Positions 1 to 14,800 of a DNA stretch of 64,000 nucleotides are shown piece after piece. The first letter of the stretch is position 1; every line of letters begins with the position of its first letter. The notes under the pieces were generated by a model that saw only the letters and a program-made list of their open reading frames with translations, was not told the origin of the DNA and ran no database searches. The translations under genes were made by a program, and so were the position numbers. The stretch lies in the NCBI GenBank assembly GCA_950097015.1, contig CATNEN010000026.1, positions 1,530,001 through 1,594,000 of the forward strand, in the 5' to 3' direction. Source of the stretch: Macrostomum hystrix (taxonomy: Eukaryota; Platyhelminthes; Macrostomidae).

Positions 1-836
1 ATCAGGGTCAATATATAGATTATCAGTGGGTCAATATATGGACTATCAGTGGGTCAATATCTGGATTATCAGTGGGTCAATATATGGATTATCAGGGTCA
101 AAATATGGATTATCAGGGTCAATATCTGGATTATCAGGGTCAATATATGGATTATCAGTGGGTCAATATATGGACTATCAGTGGGTAATATCTGGATTAT
201 CAGTGGGTCAATATATGGATTATCAGGGTCAAAATATGGATTATCAGGGTCAAAATATGGATTATCAGGGTCAATATATAGATTATCAGTGGGTCAATAT
301 ATGGACTATCAGTGGGTCAATATCTGGATAATCCGTGGGTCAATATATGCATTATCAGTGTGTCAATATATGGATTATCAGTGGGCCAATATCTGGATTA
401 TCAGTGGGTCAACGTATGGATTATCAGTGGGTCAATATCTGGTTTATCAGTGGGTCAATATATGGATTATCAGTGGGTCAATATGTAGATTATCAGTGTA
501 TCAACATATGGATTATCAGTGGATCAATGTCTGGATTATCAGTGGGTCAATATCTGGTTTATCAGTGGGTCAATATATGGATTATCAGTGGGTCAATATG
601 TAGATTCTCAGTGTATTAACATATGGATTATCAGTGGATCAATGTCTGGATTATCAGTGGGTCAACGTATGGATTATCAGTGGGTTAATATATGGATTAT
701 CAGTGGGTCAATATATGGATTATCAGGGTCAATATATGGATTATCAGTGTGTCAATATATGGATTATCAGTGGGTCAATATATGGATTATCAGGGTCAAT
801 ATATGGATTATCAGTGGGTCAATATCTGACCCATTG
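1..836. repeat. Minisatellite, 23-bp unit
   Basis: Tandem copies with core GGATTATCAGTGGGTCAAT, with 18-bp shortened variants (TCAGGGTCAATAT). It continues from before the window. All overlapping open frames here are repeat artefacts. Confidence 0.95.
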
Positions 837-963
837 ATATGGATATGGGCACCAGCATTAGCAGGGTAATTGAGTGTCTCCCAAGTCCAGGGACTGAACA
901 GCCGTACGCAGCCTTCAGCTGCGGCTGTCGGCTGCACATCTGGCCCAAATTTAGGCAGGTGTG
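837..963 (+). mobile_element. SINE fragment (3' part, family 1)
   Basis: The text GGGCACCAGCATTAGCAGGG...AGTCCAGGGACTGAACAGC...CTGGCCCAAATTTAG matches the body and tail of the tRNA-headed SINE seen at 38 and 56.5 kb. The tRNA-like head is absent. Confidence 0.6.
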
Positions 964-965
964 GT

Positions 966-1016
966 CAACTATTATTATTTTTATTATTATTATTAATATT
1001 ATTATTATTATTAGTA
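966..1016 (+). repeat. ATT trinucleotide microsatellite
   Basis: (ATT)n directly after the SINE fragment, in the position of a SINE tail. Confidence 0.9.
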
Positions 1017-1389
1017 CAATGGTTGATCAATACGGGATTGCCAGTGGGTCGATTCGGACATCGCTAAAAGGTCAGTCTCGATTTTATCCCATGACGCATT
1101 GACAGAAAGGATCTTAATTCTATTTAAATCCTAAACTCTTTCTCAATTTCCTGCCCAGATCCAAATGGGACTGTCAAATCTCGGGAATTGGCTGTTTTTG
1201 CGTCTCTGTCTCCATGTCATGTTATGTTTTGCTTGATCGGTTCAAATCTAGTCTAGTTAGTCACGCAAAGTGCTGCATAATCCTTTATATCTTTACTCAG
1301 TTGTATTTAAGCTTTGTTTAATGCTTGCACCGCTAATGATTCTGGTATAGGTCAGTTACAGGTAGGCGAGATCAAGTAGATTAAAAAAA

Positions 1390-2735
1390 GTAGGTAAGTA
1401 GCAGGTAGTCATGGGTGGGTCAGGAACAGGTAGTCATGGTTATGTCAGGAACAGGTAGTCTTGGTTAGGTCAGGAACCGGTAGTTTTGGTTAGGTCAGGA
1501 ACAGGTAGTCTTGGTTAGGTCAGGAACCGGTAGTTTTGGTTAGGTCAGGAACAGGTAGTTTTTGGTTAGGTCAGGGACAGGTAGTTTTGGTTAGGTCAGG
1601 GACAGGTAGTTTTGGTTAGGTCAGGAACAGGTAGTTTTGGTTAGATCTGGAACAGGTAGTTTTGGTTAGGTCAGGAACAGATAGTTTAGGTTAGGTAAGG
1701 AACAGGTAGTTTTGGTTAGGTCTGGAACCGGTAGTTTTGGTTAGGTCAGGAACAGGTAGTCTTGGCTAGGTCAGGAACAGGTAGTCATGGTTATGTCAGG
1801 AACAGGTAGTCTTGGTTAGGTCAGGAACAGGTAGTCATGGTTATGTCAGGAACAGGTAGTCTTGGTTAGGTCAGGAACCGGTAGTTTTGGTTAGGTCAGG
1901 AACAGGTAGTCTTGGTTAGGTCAGGAACCGGTAGTTTTGGTTAGGTCAGGAACAGGTAGTTTTGGTTAGGTCAGGGACAGGTAGTTTTGGTTAGGTCAGG
2001 AACAGGTAGTTTTGGTTAGGTCAGGAACAGGTAGTTTTGGTTAGATCTGGAACAGGTAGTTTTGGTTAGGTCAGGAACCGGTAGTCTTGGTTAGGTCTGG
2101 AACAGGTAGTCTTGGTTAGGTCTGGAACAGGTAGTTTTGGTTAGGTCTGGAACAGGTAGTCTTGGTTAGGTCAGGAACAGGTAGTTTTTGGTTAGGTCAG
2201 GGACAGGTAGTTTTGGTTAGGTCAGGGACAGGTAGTTTTGGTTAGGTCAGGAACAGGTAGTTTTGGTTAGATCTGGAACAGGTAGTTTTGGTTAGGTCAG
2301 GAACAGATAGTTTAGGTTAGGTAAGGAACAGGTAGTTTTGGTTAGGTCTGGAACAGGTAGTCTTGGTTAGGTAAGGAACAGGTAGTTTTGGTTAGGTCTG
2401 GAACAGGTAGTCTTGGTTAGGTAAGGAACAGGTAGTTTTGGTTAGGTCTGGAACAGGTAGTTTTGGTTAGGTCTGGAACAGGTAGTTTTTGGTTAGGTCT
2501 GGAACAGGTAGTCTTGGTTAGGTAAGGAACAGGTAGTTTTGGTTAGGTCAGGGACAGGTAGTTTTTGGTTAGGTCAGGGACAGGTAGTTTTGGTTAGGTC
2601 AGGAACAGGTGGTTTTGGTTAGGTCAGGGACAGGTAGTCAAGGGTGGGTCAGGAACAGGTAGTTTTGGTTAGGTCAGGAACAGGTAGTTTTGGTTAGGTC
2701 AGGGACAGGTAGTCAAGGGTGGGTCAGGAACAGGT
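1390..2735. repeat. Minisatellite, 25-bp unit
   Basis: About 54 copies with core GGTAGTTTTGGTTAGGTCAG. It ends about 65 bases before the FARP exon at 2801. Confidence 0.95.
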
Positions 2736-2800
2736 AAGCCTTAGATTCTGCAATATACAAGTTGTATTTCTATTGATAATGTTTCAATTAAATTTCGCAG

Positions 2801-5800
2801 CTGAAATCGGTGACTTCCTCGAAGACGAATACCTGGACACGCTGTACCTGACACAACTGAAGGTGGTTCCGCAGCCGTACACAGAAGACCTGCTAATTAA
2901 AGTTATGGAATATCACAAGGCTCACATGTAAATCTATAATTTCAAACAGTGTTTACATGTTTATTAGTAAGAAAAGACAAATTTATAATCAATAAGGCAT
3001 TGGGAATACATGAGTTTTTATATTTATTTCCTCAAAGCCTTTAGGCTATTGAAGTCCCATGTGTTCAGAAGAAAATTATTATTCTTATCAAGTCTATTCC
3101 TATATTAAGGAGCAATATTCGCTTAGGAGTGAGAATTCCGTTTCGTCTGTTATCCTCTCTAGCATCGTAATGAACAAGCTGAATTAATCATCCCATTTCG
3201 GAGTGGATCCAGCTGATGAAGGGTCGATGAGCTGGGGGGAATTCAGAGCACACAAGATTTTGGTGGGGGAAAATGTCTGACGCATTTGCTAAGATGACTA
3301 TCGCATTATCACATTGCTGCTGTTCTGTTGATATTAGAGACTAATGTTTGATAGAGACCGATAGATATACGATAGAGACCGATAGATATACGATAGAGAC
3401 CGATAGATATACGATAGAGACCGATAGATATACGATAGAGACCGATAGATTAACGATAGAGACGGATAGATTTACGATAGAGACCGATAGATTAACGATA
3501 GAGACCGATAGATATACGATAGAGACCGATAGATATACGATAGAGACCGATAGATATACGATAGAGACCGATAGATATACGATAGAGACCGATAGATATA
3601 CGATAGAGACCGATAGATAAGGATAGAGACCAATGGATATACGATAAAGACCGGTAGATAATGATAGAGACCGATAGATAATGATAGAGACCGATAGATA
3701 ATGATAGAGACCGATAGATATGTGATTGGGACTGATAGATCACATAAAAATTTATAGAGACTGATAGATATCTGATCGAGACTGACTAACAGTTAATAAA
3801 GACTGATAAACAGTTTATTGAGAAGTCTGGTAGGTAGTTAATAGATTGATAAACAGGCCTGTAAACAAAGGAAGCAACTAAAGTAGATAAAGCAGCTTTT
3901 ATCTCCCCCACACCTCGAATGTGCAGCGGCCTCTCGCCTGAAGACGCCGAGTACAGCCTGCTTGATACGGCCAGAAAAGTTGAACTGTACGGCATTCGCC
4001 TGCATCCGGCACGGGTGAGTTATCCACATTTTTATAACTTAGGCTATGCTTGATTCTGTGGCTTCTAGCCTTCAGAAGAGAGCAAGCAGTAGTAGAAATA
4101 CTATCAATTTAAACAAGAGTGGATTAAACTGACTAACTGCAGCTATGGTGAATAACGGGTGGTAGATTGATACTCAGGATGATAGATTGATACTCAGGAT
4201 GGTAGATTTATAAAAAGATGGTAGATTGATAAAAATGGTAGATTGATAAAATATGGTAGATTGATACTCAGGATAGTAGATAGATAAAAAGAATGGCAGA
4301 TTGATACTCAGGATAGTAGATAGATAAAAAGAATGGCAGATTGATACTCAGGATGGTAGATTGATAAAAATGGTAGATTGATAAAACATGGTAGATTGAT
4401 ACTCAGGATAGTAGATAGATAAAAAGAATGGCAGATTGATACTCAGGATGGTAGATTTATACTCAGTAGGCAGGTAGATATTAAGGTAGTGGGTAAAAAG
4501 GAATATAGAAAAGTAGATAGGTAGACTGGAAGGTGGAAAGCTAGACTGGATGGTAGACAGGTAGACTGGATGGTAGACAGGTAGACTGGTTGGTAGACAG
4601 GTAGATTTAAAGGTAGGCAGGTAGACTGGTAGGTAAACATGTAGACTGGAAGGTAGGCAGGTAGACTGGAAGGTAGGCAGGTAGACTGGAATGTAGGCAG
4701 GTAGACTGGAAGGTAGGCAGGTAGACTGGTAGGTAGACAGGTAGACTTGAAGGTAGAGAGTTGAATGGTAAGACATTCCCACTTGACGCGGCCGCCCAGG
4801 ATCACGAAGGCCTGCCTTTGAACCTGGCTGTGGCCCACGCAGGTGTTCTAGTCTTCCAGGGCACTTCGCGCATCAACACATTCAGCTGGGCCAAGATTCG
4901 CAAGCTCAGCTTCAAGAGAAAGAAATTCCTGGTTAAACTGCACCCCGAAGGATATGTGAGTTGGCTTTAATGGTGTCTAATTCGCTTTTGTTACACCTAA
5001 TTCCTCTGCATTGCCTTTTTTACTATTGGCCTTTCCGTTTTTTGCTTTTTTGTCTCTCTCGCTTTCTGGAAGTTTTTTTCAGTGGTTTTAATAATTAACT
5101 GTAATCATTCTGATTTTGTCGTCTAGCAATTTGCCAATTTATGTGCTGTTTTTAATTATCTTGTTCTAATTGCTACTTTCAGTAATTTATTTCCAGCGGC
5201 TTTATTCGAGCGTGTTTCCTTTGTTCCCTCGCCTTCTCTCCTTCGACTCTCTCTCACCCTTCCCCTCATTTCCTGACCTCTTCTCTCCCTAACCCAACCT
5301 CTAAACCACTGCCTAATCTACTCTCTAATCTACCCCTTAATCCACTCTCTAATCCATTCTCTAATCCATTCTCTAATCCATTCTCTAATTCACTCTCTAA
5401 TTCACTCCCTAATCCACTTTCTAATTCACTCCCTAATCCACTCCCTAATCCACTCTCTAATCCACTCTCTAATCCATTCTCTAATCCATTCTCTAATCCA
5501 TTCTCTAATCCATTCTCTAATTCACTCTCTAATTCACTCCCTAATCCACTTTCTAATTCATTCCCTAATCCACTCCCTAATCCACTCTCTAATCCACTCT
5601 CTAATCCATTCTCTAATCCATTCTCTAATCCACTCCCTAATCCACTCTCTAATCCACTCTCTAATTCGCTCCCTAATCCACTCTCTAATCCATTCTCTAA
5701 TTCACTCTCTAATTCACTCCCTAATCCACTCTCTAATCCACTCTCTAATCCATTCTCTAATCCATTCTCTAATCCACTCCCTAATCCACTCTCTAATCCA

Positions 5801-8800
5801 CTCTCTAATTCACTCTCTAATCCATTCTCTAATCCATTCTCTAATCCACTCTCTAATCCACTCTCTAATCCACTCTCTAATTCGCTCTCTAATTCACTCC
5901 CTAATCCACTCTCTAATCCACTCTCTAATCCATTCTCTAATTCACTACCTAATTCACTCTCTAATCCACTCTCTAATCCACTCTCTAATCCACTCTCTAA
6001 TCCACTCTCTAATCCACTCTCTAATCCATTCTCTAATTCACTCTCTAATCCACTCTCTACTCCACTTCCAACCAACCCTCTAATCCACTCTCCCTAAATA
6101 TCGTCTCTCGCAGCTTAACATACATCTAGTACAAAAAACGCGTAAGCTTTTCTATTACGATTAATTGATGAAAATGAAATACATCATTTCAGAATCCCGA
6201 CAAAGAGCTGCTGGACTCAATGCAGCTCTTTGTAATTGAAGGCGTAAGGCTAACCAATTATTGCGGATAGCTAGATTATTGTGAAATTAAATGACTTAAT
6301 CTACCGGTACCGGTAGGTCCAAGCAATGCATTTATCGCAAGTTTACACATTAGACTGTGAGACTGTGAAAGGCTTCTTATTTATTTATTTAGGGCTTGCT
6401 TGCTCTGTCAGATTTTTTTCTAGCAAACGGGTGGATCCGGTTAATAAACTATTTTTTAGGATTTTGAAAAGTTTTTATAAATAAAGTATCTGTGAATACA
6501 AAGGATTTGGAATTTGACGGGCTTGTTAATCTTTGGATTTGGGATTCCATTGGTTTGTTAATCGTCAGATTTAGGATTCCATGGGTTTGTTAATCGAAAG
6601 ATTTGGGATTCCATGGGTTTGTTAATCGTAGGATTTGGGATTCCATGGGTTTGTTAATCGTAGGATTTAGGATTCCATGGGTTTGTTAATCGAAAGATTT
6701 AGGATTCCATGGGTTTGTTAATCGTAGGATTTGGGATTCCATGGGTTTGTTAATCGTAGGATTTGGGATTCCATGTGTTTGTTAATCGTAGGATTTAGGA
6801 TTCCATGGGTTTTTTAATCGTAGGATTTGGGATTCCATTGGTTTGTTAATCGAAGGATTTAGGATTCCATGGGTTTGTTAATCGTAGGATTTAGGATTCC
6901 ATGGGTTTGTTAATCGTAGGATTTGGGATTCCGTGGGTTTGTTAATCGTAGGATTTGAGATTCCATGGGTTTGTTAATCGTAGGATTTGGGATTCCATTG
7001 GTTTGTTAATCGTAGGATTTTCGATTCCTTATCTGAATTTATGAACTTCTTTTTATGTAGTTAAAAGGTGGTTAACTTTTAAAATATTCGCCCTAGTCAT
7101 AATCTTTGCTGGCAAAGACTGCATGGCACAAATGGTGCATTGTGTTAGAAGTGAAAGCAAAATATACTCCAAATGCTTTTAGTGTTTCACTGTGATTTTT
7201 AGTTCCAAATTTTTCCTACCCACGCTTTGAATGTTTCTTTAAATACTGGAAGATTGCTTGTAGCCAGGGAATTAATTAGCGAATTGTAAATTAATTTTAT
7301 TAAATAGGTTAGATAGTAAGTCTATGTTGGTTGAAAATCCCTATCTAACAGGTAGTAAATTCCTGTCTAACAGGTAGTAAATCCCTGTCTAACAGGTAGT
7401 AAATTCCTGTCTAACAGGTAGTAAATCCCTGTCTAACAGGTAGTAAATCCCTGTCTATCAGGTAGTAAATCCCTTTCTAACGAGTAGTAAATCCCTGTCT
7501 AACAGGTAGTAAATCCCTGTCTAACAGGTAGTAAATCCCTGTCTAACAGGTTGTAAATCACTGTCTAACAGGTAGTAAATCCCTGTCTAACAGGTTGCAA
7601 ATCCCTGTCTAACAGGTAGTAAATCCCTGTCTAACAGATGGTAAATCCCTGTCTAACAGGTAGTAAATCCCTGTCTAACAGATGGTAAATCCCTGTCTAA
7701 CAGGTAGTAAATCCCTGTCTAACAGGTTGCAAATCCCTGTCTAACAGGTAGTAAATCCCTGTCTAACAGGTTGCAAATCACTGTCTAACAGGTAGTAAAT
7801 CCCTGTCTATCAGGTAGTAAATCCCTGTTTAACAGGTTGCAAATCCCTGTCTAACAGGTAGTAAATCCCTGTCTAACAGGTAGTAAATCCCTGTCTAACA
7901 GGTAGTAAATCCCTGTCTAACAGGTTGCAAATCCCTGTCTAACAGGTTGCAAATCACTGTCTAACAGGTTGCAAATCACTGTCTAACAGGTAGTAAATCC
8001 CTGTCTAACAGGTTGCAAATCCCTGTCTAACAGGTTGCAAATCACTGTCTAACAGGTTGCAAATCACTGTCTAACAGGTAGTAAATCCCCGCCTAATAGG
8101 TAGGAGTCCCTGTCTCACACTTTGTTCAGGCTAATAAATAGCCTGTTGTACTCCAAGGTTCCATTTTAGAAAAAATATCTTGATGTTAGTTGTTACTAAC
8201 TTGTCTAAAGTCAGTTAGCAGGGATAATTATTAGTTAATAAATGTTGAAAATGCCTTCAAATGCAAGAAAGCTCTGTCAATGTTTTCTTGACAAAAAAAC
8301 TCTTATAATTACAAGTTAAATGTTAAAATTGTATTTGCCTATCAAAAAAGAAACATGTTATAAATAAATTTATAAATTTTGCGTACTTCTAAGACGCACA
8401 CTTTTTTAAAATATAAATTGCTATTGATTCACATGAAATCTATTGAAATGTCCATTTTTCGATAAATACTTTTGTACTACTAAATAGTAGCATAGCACAC
8501 CATTATTGTTATCGGACTAAGAACATTAATTTTCATATTTTTTATTTCTTTTGCAAGGCACAATTTAGCACACAATAAAGGCGCTCTAAAGGAGTTTTTT
8601 TAATAAGCTCTCACCCACCCCAACAGTCCCAATGTACACTAACCCCACCCCAGCTCTCACCCACCCCAACAGTCCCAATGTACACTAACCCTACCCCAGC
8701 TCTCACCCACCCCAACAGTCCCAATGTACACTAACCCTACCCCAGCTCTCACCCACCCCAACAGTCCCAATGTACACTAACCCTACCCCAGCTCTCACCC

Positions 8801-11800
8801 ACCCCAACAGTCCCAATGTACACTAACCCTACCCCAGCTCTCACCCACCCCAACAGTCCCAATGTACACTAACCCTACCCCAGCTCTCACCCACCCCAAC
8901 AGTCCCAATGTACCCTAACCCCACCCCAGCTCTCACCCACCCCAACAGTCCGAATGTACCCTAACCCCACCCCAGCTCTCACCCACCCCAACAGTCCGAA
9001 TGTACACTAACCCCACCCCAGCTCTCACCCACCCCAACAGTCCCAATGTACACTAACCCCACCCCAGCTCTCACCCACCCCAACAGTCCGAATGTACACT
9101 AACCCCACCCCAGCTCTCACCCACCCCAACAGTCCCAATGTACACTAACCCCACCCCAGCTCTCACCCACCCCAACAGTCCCAATGTACCCTAACCCCAC
9201 CCCAGCTCTCACCCACCCCAACAGTCCCAATGTACACTAACCCCACCCCAGCTCTCACCCACCCCAACAGTCCCAATGTACACTAACCCTACCCCAGCTC
9301 TCACCCACCCCAACAGTCCCAATGTACACTAACCCTACCCCAGCTCTCACCCACCCCAACAGTCCCAATGTACACTAACCCTACCCCAGCTCTCACCCAC
9401 CCCAACAGTCCCAATGTACCCTAACCCCACCCCAGCTCTCACCCACCCCAACAGTCCGAATGTACCCTAACCCCACCCCAGCTCTCACCCACCCCAACAG
9501 TCCGAATGTACACTAACCCCACCCCAGCTCTCACCCACCCCAACAGTCCCAATGTACACTAACCCCACCCCAGCTCTCACCCACCCCAACAGTCCGAATG
9601 TACACTAACCCCACCCCAGCTCTCACCCACCCCAACAGTCCCAATGTACACTAACCCCACCCCAGCTCTCACCCACCCCAACAGTCCCAATGTACCCTAA
9701 CCCCACCCCAGCTCTCACCCACCCCAACAGTCCCAATGTACACTAACCCCACCCCAGCTCTCACCCACCCCAACAGTCCCAATGTACCCTAACCCCACCC
9801 CAGCTCTCACCCACCCCAACAGTCCCAATGTACACTAACCCCACCCCAGCTCTCACCCACCCCAACAGTCCGAATGTACCCTAACCCCACCCCAGCTCTC
9901 ACCCACCCCAACAGTCCGAATGTACCCTAACCCCACCCCAGCTCTCACCCACCCCAACAGTCCGAATGTTCACTAACCCTCCCCAGCTCTCACCCACCCC
10001 AACAGTCCGAATGTACACTAACCCCACCCCAGCTCTCACCCACCCCAACAGTCCGAATGTACACTAACCCCACCCCAGCTCTCACCCACCCCAACAGTCC
10101 GAATGTACCCTAACCCCACCCCAGCTCTCACCCACCCCAACAGTCCGAATGTACACTAATCCCACCCCAGCTCTCACCCACCCCAACAGTCCGAATGTAC
10201 CCTAACCCCACCCAGCTATCACCCGACCCATCCACACCGATGTACACTCAGCGTGCTCCAGCCCTAAATGATTGGGGTGGTTTTATATAATTTTAACTTG
10301 TTGAAGCCAACAGAAGCTTGTTTGAATTAAGGTAACGACAAAGAAAAAAACTATTAGGATATGTAGCCAAATTTCATACTGATAATGCACCTAAAACACA
10401 CGCGCTTGCCGCTGATACCTAAAAATGAAAATGAAAATTTTCAATCATTTTTAACTAAGTTAAACACAACTTGCGCTTTTTATGCTACGAGAACTTGATT
10501 TTTGTTGCTTTATATCTAAGATCCCACCTGACCTTGTTTGTTACCTTTCTGACAGAATTACTACAAAGACATCGTTGAATTCTACTTCGACTCGCGCGAC
10601 GAATGCAAGCACTTTTGGAAGAAGTGCATCGAGCATCACACGTTCTTCCGCTGTCAGGGTGTTAAACAAAGCGGCAAGTCCAAGTCTAAAGTCGTTTCCA
10701 AGGGCTCTTCGTTCAGGTGGGACTCTAGCAAACTAATGCTTCCATTAGCAGATTTAAAAGCAACCCAATTTTTCATCGCAGGTATTGCGGTCGCACACAA
10801 AAGCAGCTGATTGAGTTTGTTCGCGAGAATTACGTTAAGAGGCCGCATTTTGACAGGTACCAACATATTTTGAAAGCATGTTATTCGACAATAATTAGTA
10901 AAGTACAATAAACCGTACTTAAGTGCAGAAAACCTCAATGGGCACAGTCTGACCAAACCCTCTCCAACCCCAGCCTCCCAATGTACACTCAGTCTGACCA
11001 AACCCTCTCCAACCCCAGCCTCCCAATGTACACTCAGTCTGACCAAACCCTCTCCAACCCCAGCCTCCCAATGTACACTCAGTCTGGCCAAACCCTCTCC
11101 AACCCCAGCCTCCCAATGTACACTCAGTCTGACCAAACCCTCTCCAACCCCAGCCTCCCAATGTACACTCAGTCTGACCAAACCCTCTCCAACCCCAGCC
11201 TCCCAATGTACACTCAGTCTGGCCAAACCCTCTCCAACCCCAGCCTCCCAATGTACACTCAGTCTGACCAAACCCTCTCCAACCCCAGCCACCCCAATGT
11301 ACACTCAGTCTGGCCAAACCCTCTCCAACCCCAGCCTCCCCAATGTACACTCAGTCTGACCAAACCCTCTCCAACCCCAGCCACCCCAATGTACACTCAG
11401 TCTGGCCAAACCCTCTCCAACCCCAGCCTCCCAATGTACACTCAGTCTGACCAAACCCTCTCCAACCCCAGCCTCCCAATGTACACTCAGTCTGGCCAAA
11501 CCCTCTCCAACCCCAGCCTCCCAATGTACACTCAGTCTGACCAAACCCTCTCCAACCCCAGCCTCCCAATGTACACTCAGTCTGACCAAACCCTCTCCAA
11601 CCCCAGCCACCCCAATGTACACTCAGTCTGGCCAAACGCTCTCCAACCCCAGCCTCCCAATGTACACTCAGTCTGGCCAAACCCTCTCCAATCCCAGCCT
11701 CCCAATGTACACTCAGTCTGGCCAAACGCTCTCCAACCCCAGCTACCCCAATGTACACTTGTACACTCGGCCTGGCCAAACCCTCTCCAACCCCAGCCTC

Positions 11801-14800
11801 CCCAATGTACAGTCAAATTACACTAATCACTACCCAACCATCCAGGAGTTCCGGCGGCGCCCGCTCTCTGCCAAGCCGGTCACCCGCAGCTCGTCGGGCG
11901 CCTCACCTTCAGAGCGGTGTCGGCGAAGGCGGCGGAGGAAGAGGTGGCGGCAGCGGCCATTGGCCTGGTCTGCACAACAGTAGCTCCGCCAGGTCGGCGA
12001 CGTCAACATCGTCGGCGGGGTCGCACATTCTGCTAGCCGGAGGCGGCCTTGGTGGCGGCACAGATTTTGACTATGGCCACCGGAGTCGAACCCTGCCAGC
12101 TGGACAGCATTATCATCATCATCAGCAGCAGCAGCAGCAGGGCTACCAGCAGCCTCAACAGTACCAGCAGCAGTATCAGCAGCAGCAGCAGCAGCAGCAG
12201 TATTATCAGCAGCAGCAGCAGCATGGGATGTCTGGAGCGGCGGAGTTTCCAGGAAACAACCACAGGGCGGTGTCGGTGTCGCCGCCTGGATTCCTCCGCG
12301 CACATCCGCAGCCTCTTTTGGTGCAGCCGGCAGGCGCCTCTTTTGTAGCAGCCCCGTCTAGTGCGCCCAAACTGCACAGCCGATCCCGCTCGCTGCCCGA
12401 CGATGAGTCGCCGCCGTCGCCACCGCCACCGCTTCCGCCGCCTCCGCTTACAATCTCGGCTACATCGCTGCAGTCGTCTCTATCGCCAACTCCTCCACCA
12501 CCGCTGCCGCCCCCGTTGTTACACGACGACGACATTGGCAACGAGATCGGCGAAGTCATACTCAACAACGGCGTCATCTTGACGGCGCCATTGACTCATC
12601 GGCATCAGCGGCATCATCAGCATCAAATGGATGATTCTACGGATGACGCTGTGGACGAGGACGCGGAAGTCACACCCGATGATGCTGAAGATATCGGCGC
12701 GGGACATCGGTACTATCCGGCCGTAGGCGTCGTCGGATCAAGCAGTGGCGGCCGCGGTTTCCGTCGCAGTGCAATCGACGATTTTGTCGCCCGTCGAGCT
12801 GTCTGCGTCGATTTAAACAGCTCGAGCGACTCCGAGTTGGCCGCCGCGGGCGCAGCCGTCGGCATCGCCGCAGCCGCCGTGTCGGTTTCGGCAACAACGG
12901 CAGTCTCGTCCACCATAGCCGGGGCGACTGGAGACGACGGCCTGATGGTCACCCTGGACAATCTGCCACCGTTGGACAACTTCTCCTATCGTGACGACAC
13001 TGTGGCCACTCCGCCAGTCACCGCAGTGGAGCGACTGGCGAACACCGAAGCGTACGTGAACTCGCACCGGGGCTATCGGTTCGCCTCGGATCTGTTGCTT
13101 TACTACGAGGACGGCGTGGTTGGTCCGCAACCGCCTCCTCCGCCGCCGCAGCCTTCGCAGCCGCCTCAGAAGCAGCCGATGCAGCAGCAGCCGCAACCAA
13201 ATTTGGGTGGCACAGCCTCAGATAGTCAGGACAGTCAGGATGAGTTGGCTGTCTATTTAGGCGGTATCGCCGGAACAGGAACAAAGTACTTCCAGCTGCA
13301 GCAGCAGCAGCAGCCACAGCAACACCAGCTGCGCAGGGGTCTCTCAGCAGCATCGACCAATTCAATTGATGAAGACGATGACGATGACGACGATAATTAC
13401 GGCAATCGGGGTGCCGACTACGGCGGAGACGAGCGAATGAGCAGGCCGCGTTCCGTCAGCCGGCTGGAAAGCGCCCTGGCCACGCCTAAGACTGGTTCGC
13501 CGACAGCTGACCTTGCGCTTGACGATGAGGACGACGATGAAGATGGCGAAGGTGAGGAGGACTATAACGACGACAACGATGATGATCAGTTCGCGTTAAA
13601 CGCTGACGCTGCGATGGAAGAAGCCGCTGCAGTTATGATGCGGCATCATCGGGTGCCTCGAGAGATCGCCGTTCAAGCCGACGATCATCTGGATATGGAC
13701 GATGACGAAGCCGAAGCCGCAATCGGGCACCAGACAGTCGACAGAGTCGACAGCGAAACTCAGACTCCCGGTGGTAATGTCGATGCTTCATCCACTGGTA
13801 GCGTAGGCGTCGATGTCGGCGTTGTCGGCGGCCCAGTATGGTCCGACACTGTCGGCGTTATGTCGGGCGCCGTTTTGGGTGTCAACGTCGGCGTCGGGCG
13901 CGGATTCGTCACGCTGAGCACCGTCAACGAAGAATCTGACGGCGGCTCTGCGGCCAGCTGTCGCAGCGGCTCAGTCGAACTCGGCGGCGTTGGCGTCAGC
14001 GGCGTCAGTGTTGGAGCTCTGGCCATCTCACTGCAGCAGGGCGAGTGCGTTCGCGTGGATCTCAGCAGTTCGAGCAGTTCCGACGGCGAAGGCGAAGGCG
14101 ACGCCGACAGAGACGTCTGCAGTGACGTTGAGTCGACCGGTCAGCGACCGCCGACGCCGCCACCGCCGCCAAGCAAGTCGCTGCACTCCCCAGACTCAGC
14201 AGCTTCCAATTCAATCACTGGCGGAGGCCGTCTAAGCTGCCGCCTGCGACTGTCCTCGGGCTCTTCGCCTTCGTCAACGTCATCATCTGTCCAGTCGGTG
14301 GCCTCTGACGACGACGCCTACGAGCAGCAGTTCGAGTCGCGCACTGAGCGGCTTCACGGCTCTGTGGTTGGCCCCGCGCCCACCGGCCCGCTGCCTCCGC
14401 CGCCGCCGCTGCTGCCTCCGCCATCGTCGCTTCTAGAGTCGTCTGAGCTGCCGCCACCTCCTCCACCGCCGCCTCCATTGCCAGCCGGCTTTTTCAGCCG
14501 GTCCTCAGCGGCGCCAACCCTCGACGCGCTGCTAGAAGAGGCCGAAGCCTCCGCAGCCGCCTCCGTGACCGCCTCGCCGGTGCCGCTGTCCCCGGCTCGG
14601 CAGCAGCTGAACTCCGGCGTTGTCTACGAAGAAGTTGTCCAACGCCGAGCCAAGCCCGGCGACCCGGCCGCGCCGCAGCGTCGCTCCGGGCCTCCGATTC
14701 CGCCGAGAACAACCAGCATCTCCAGCTGGTCCCCTGTCATTGCTGCGCATCCGCAATTTGGCGATCAGCAACAGCAGCAGCAGCAGCCCGCTGATCTGGC

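Noticed and set aside
5266-6075. Glu-Ser-Gly-Leu repeat protein, 269 codons, minus strand
   Set aside because: Translation of the 12-bp minisatellite inside the FARP intron.
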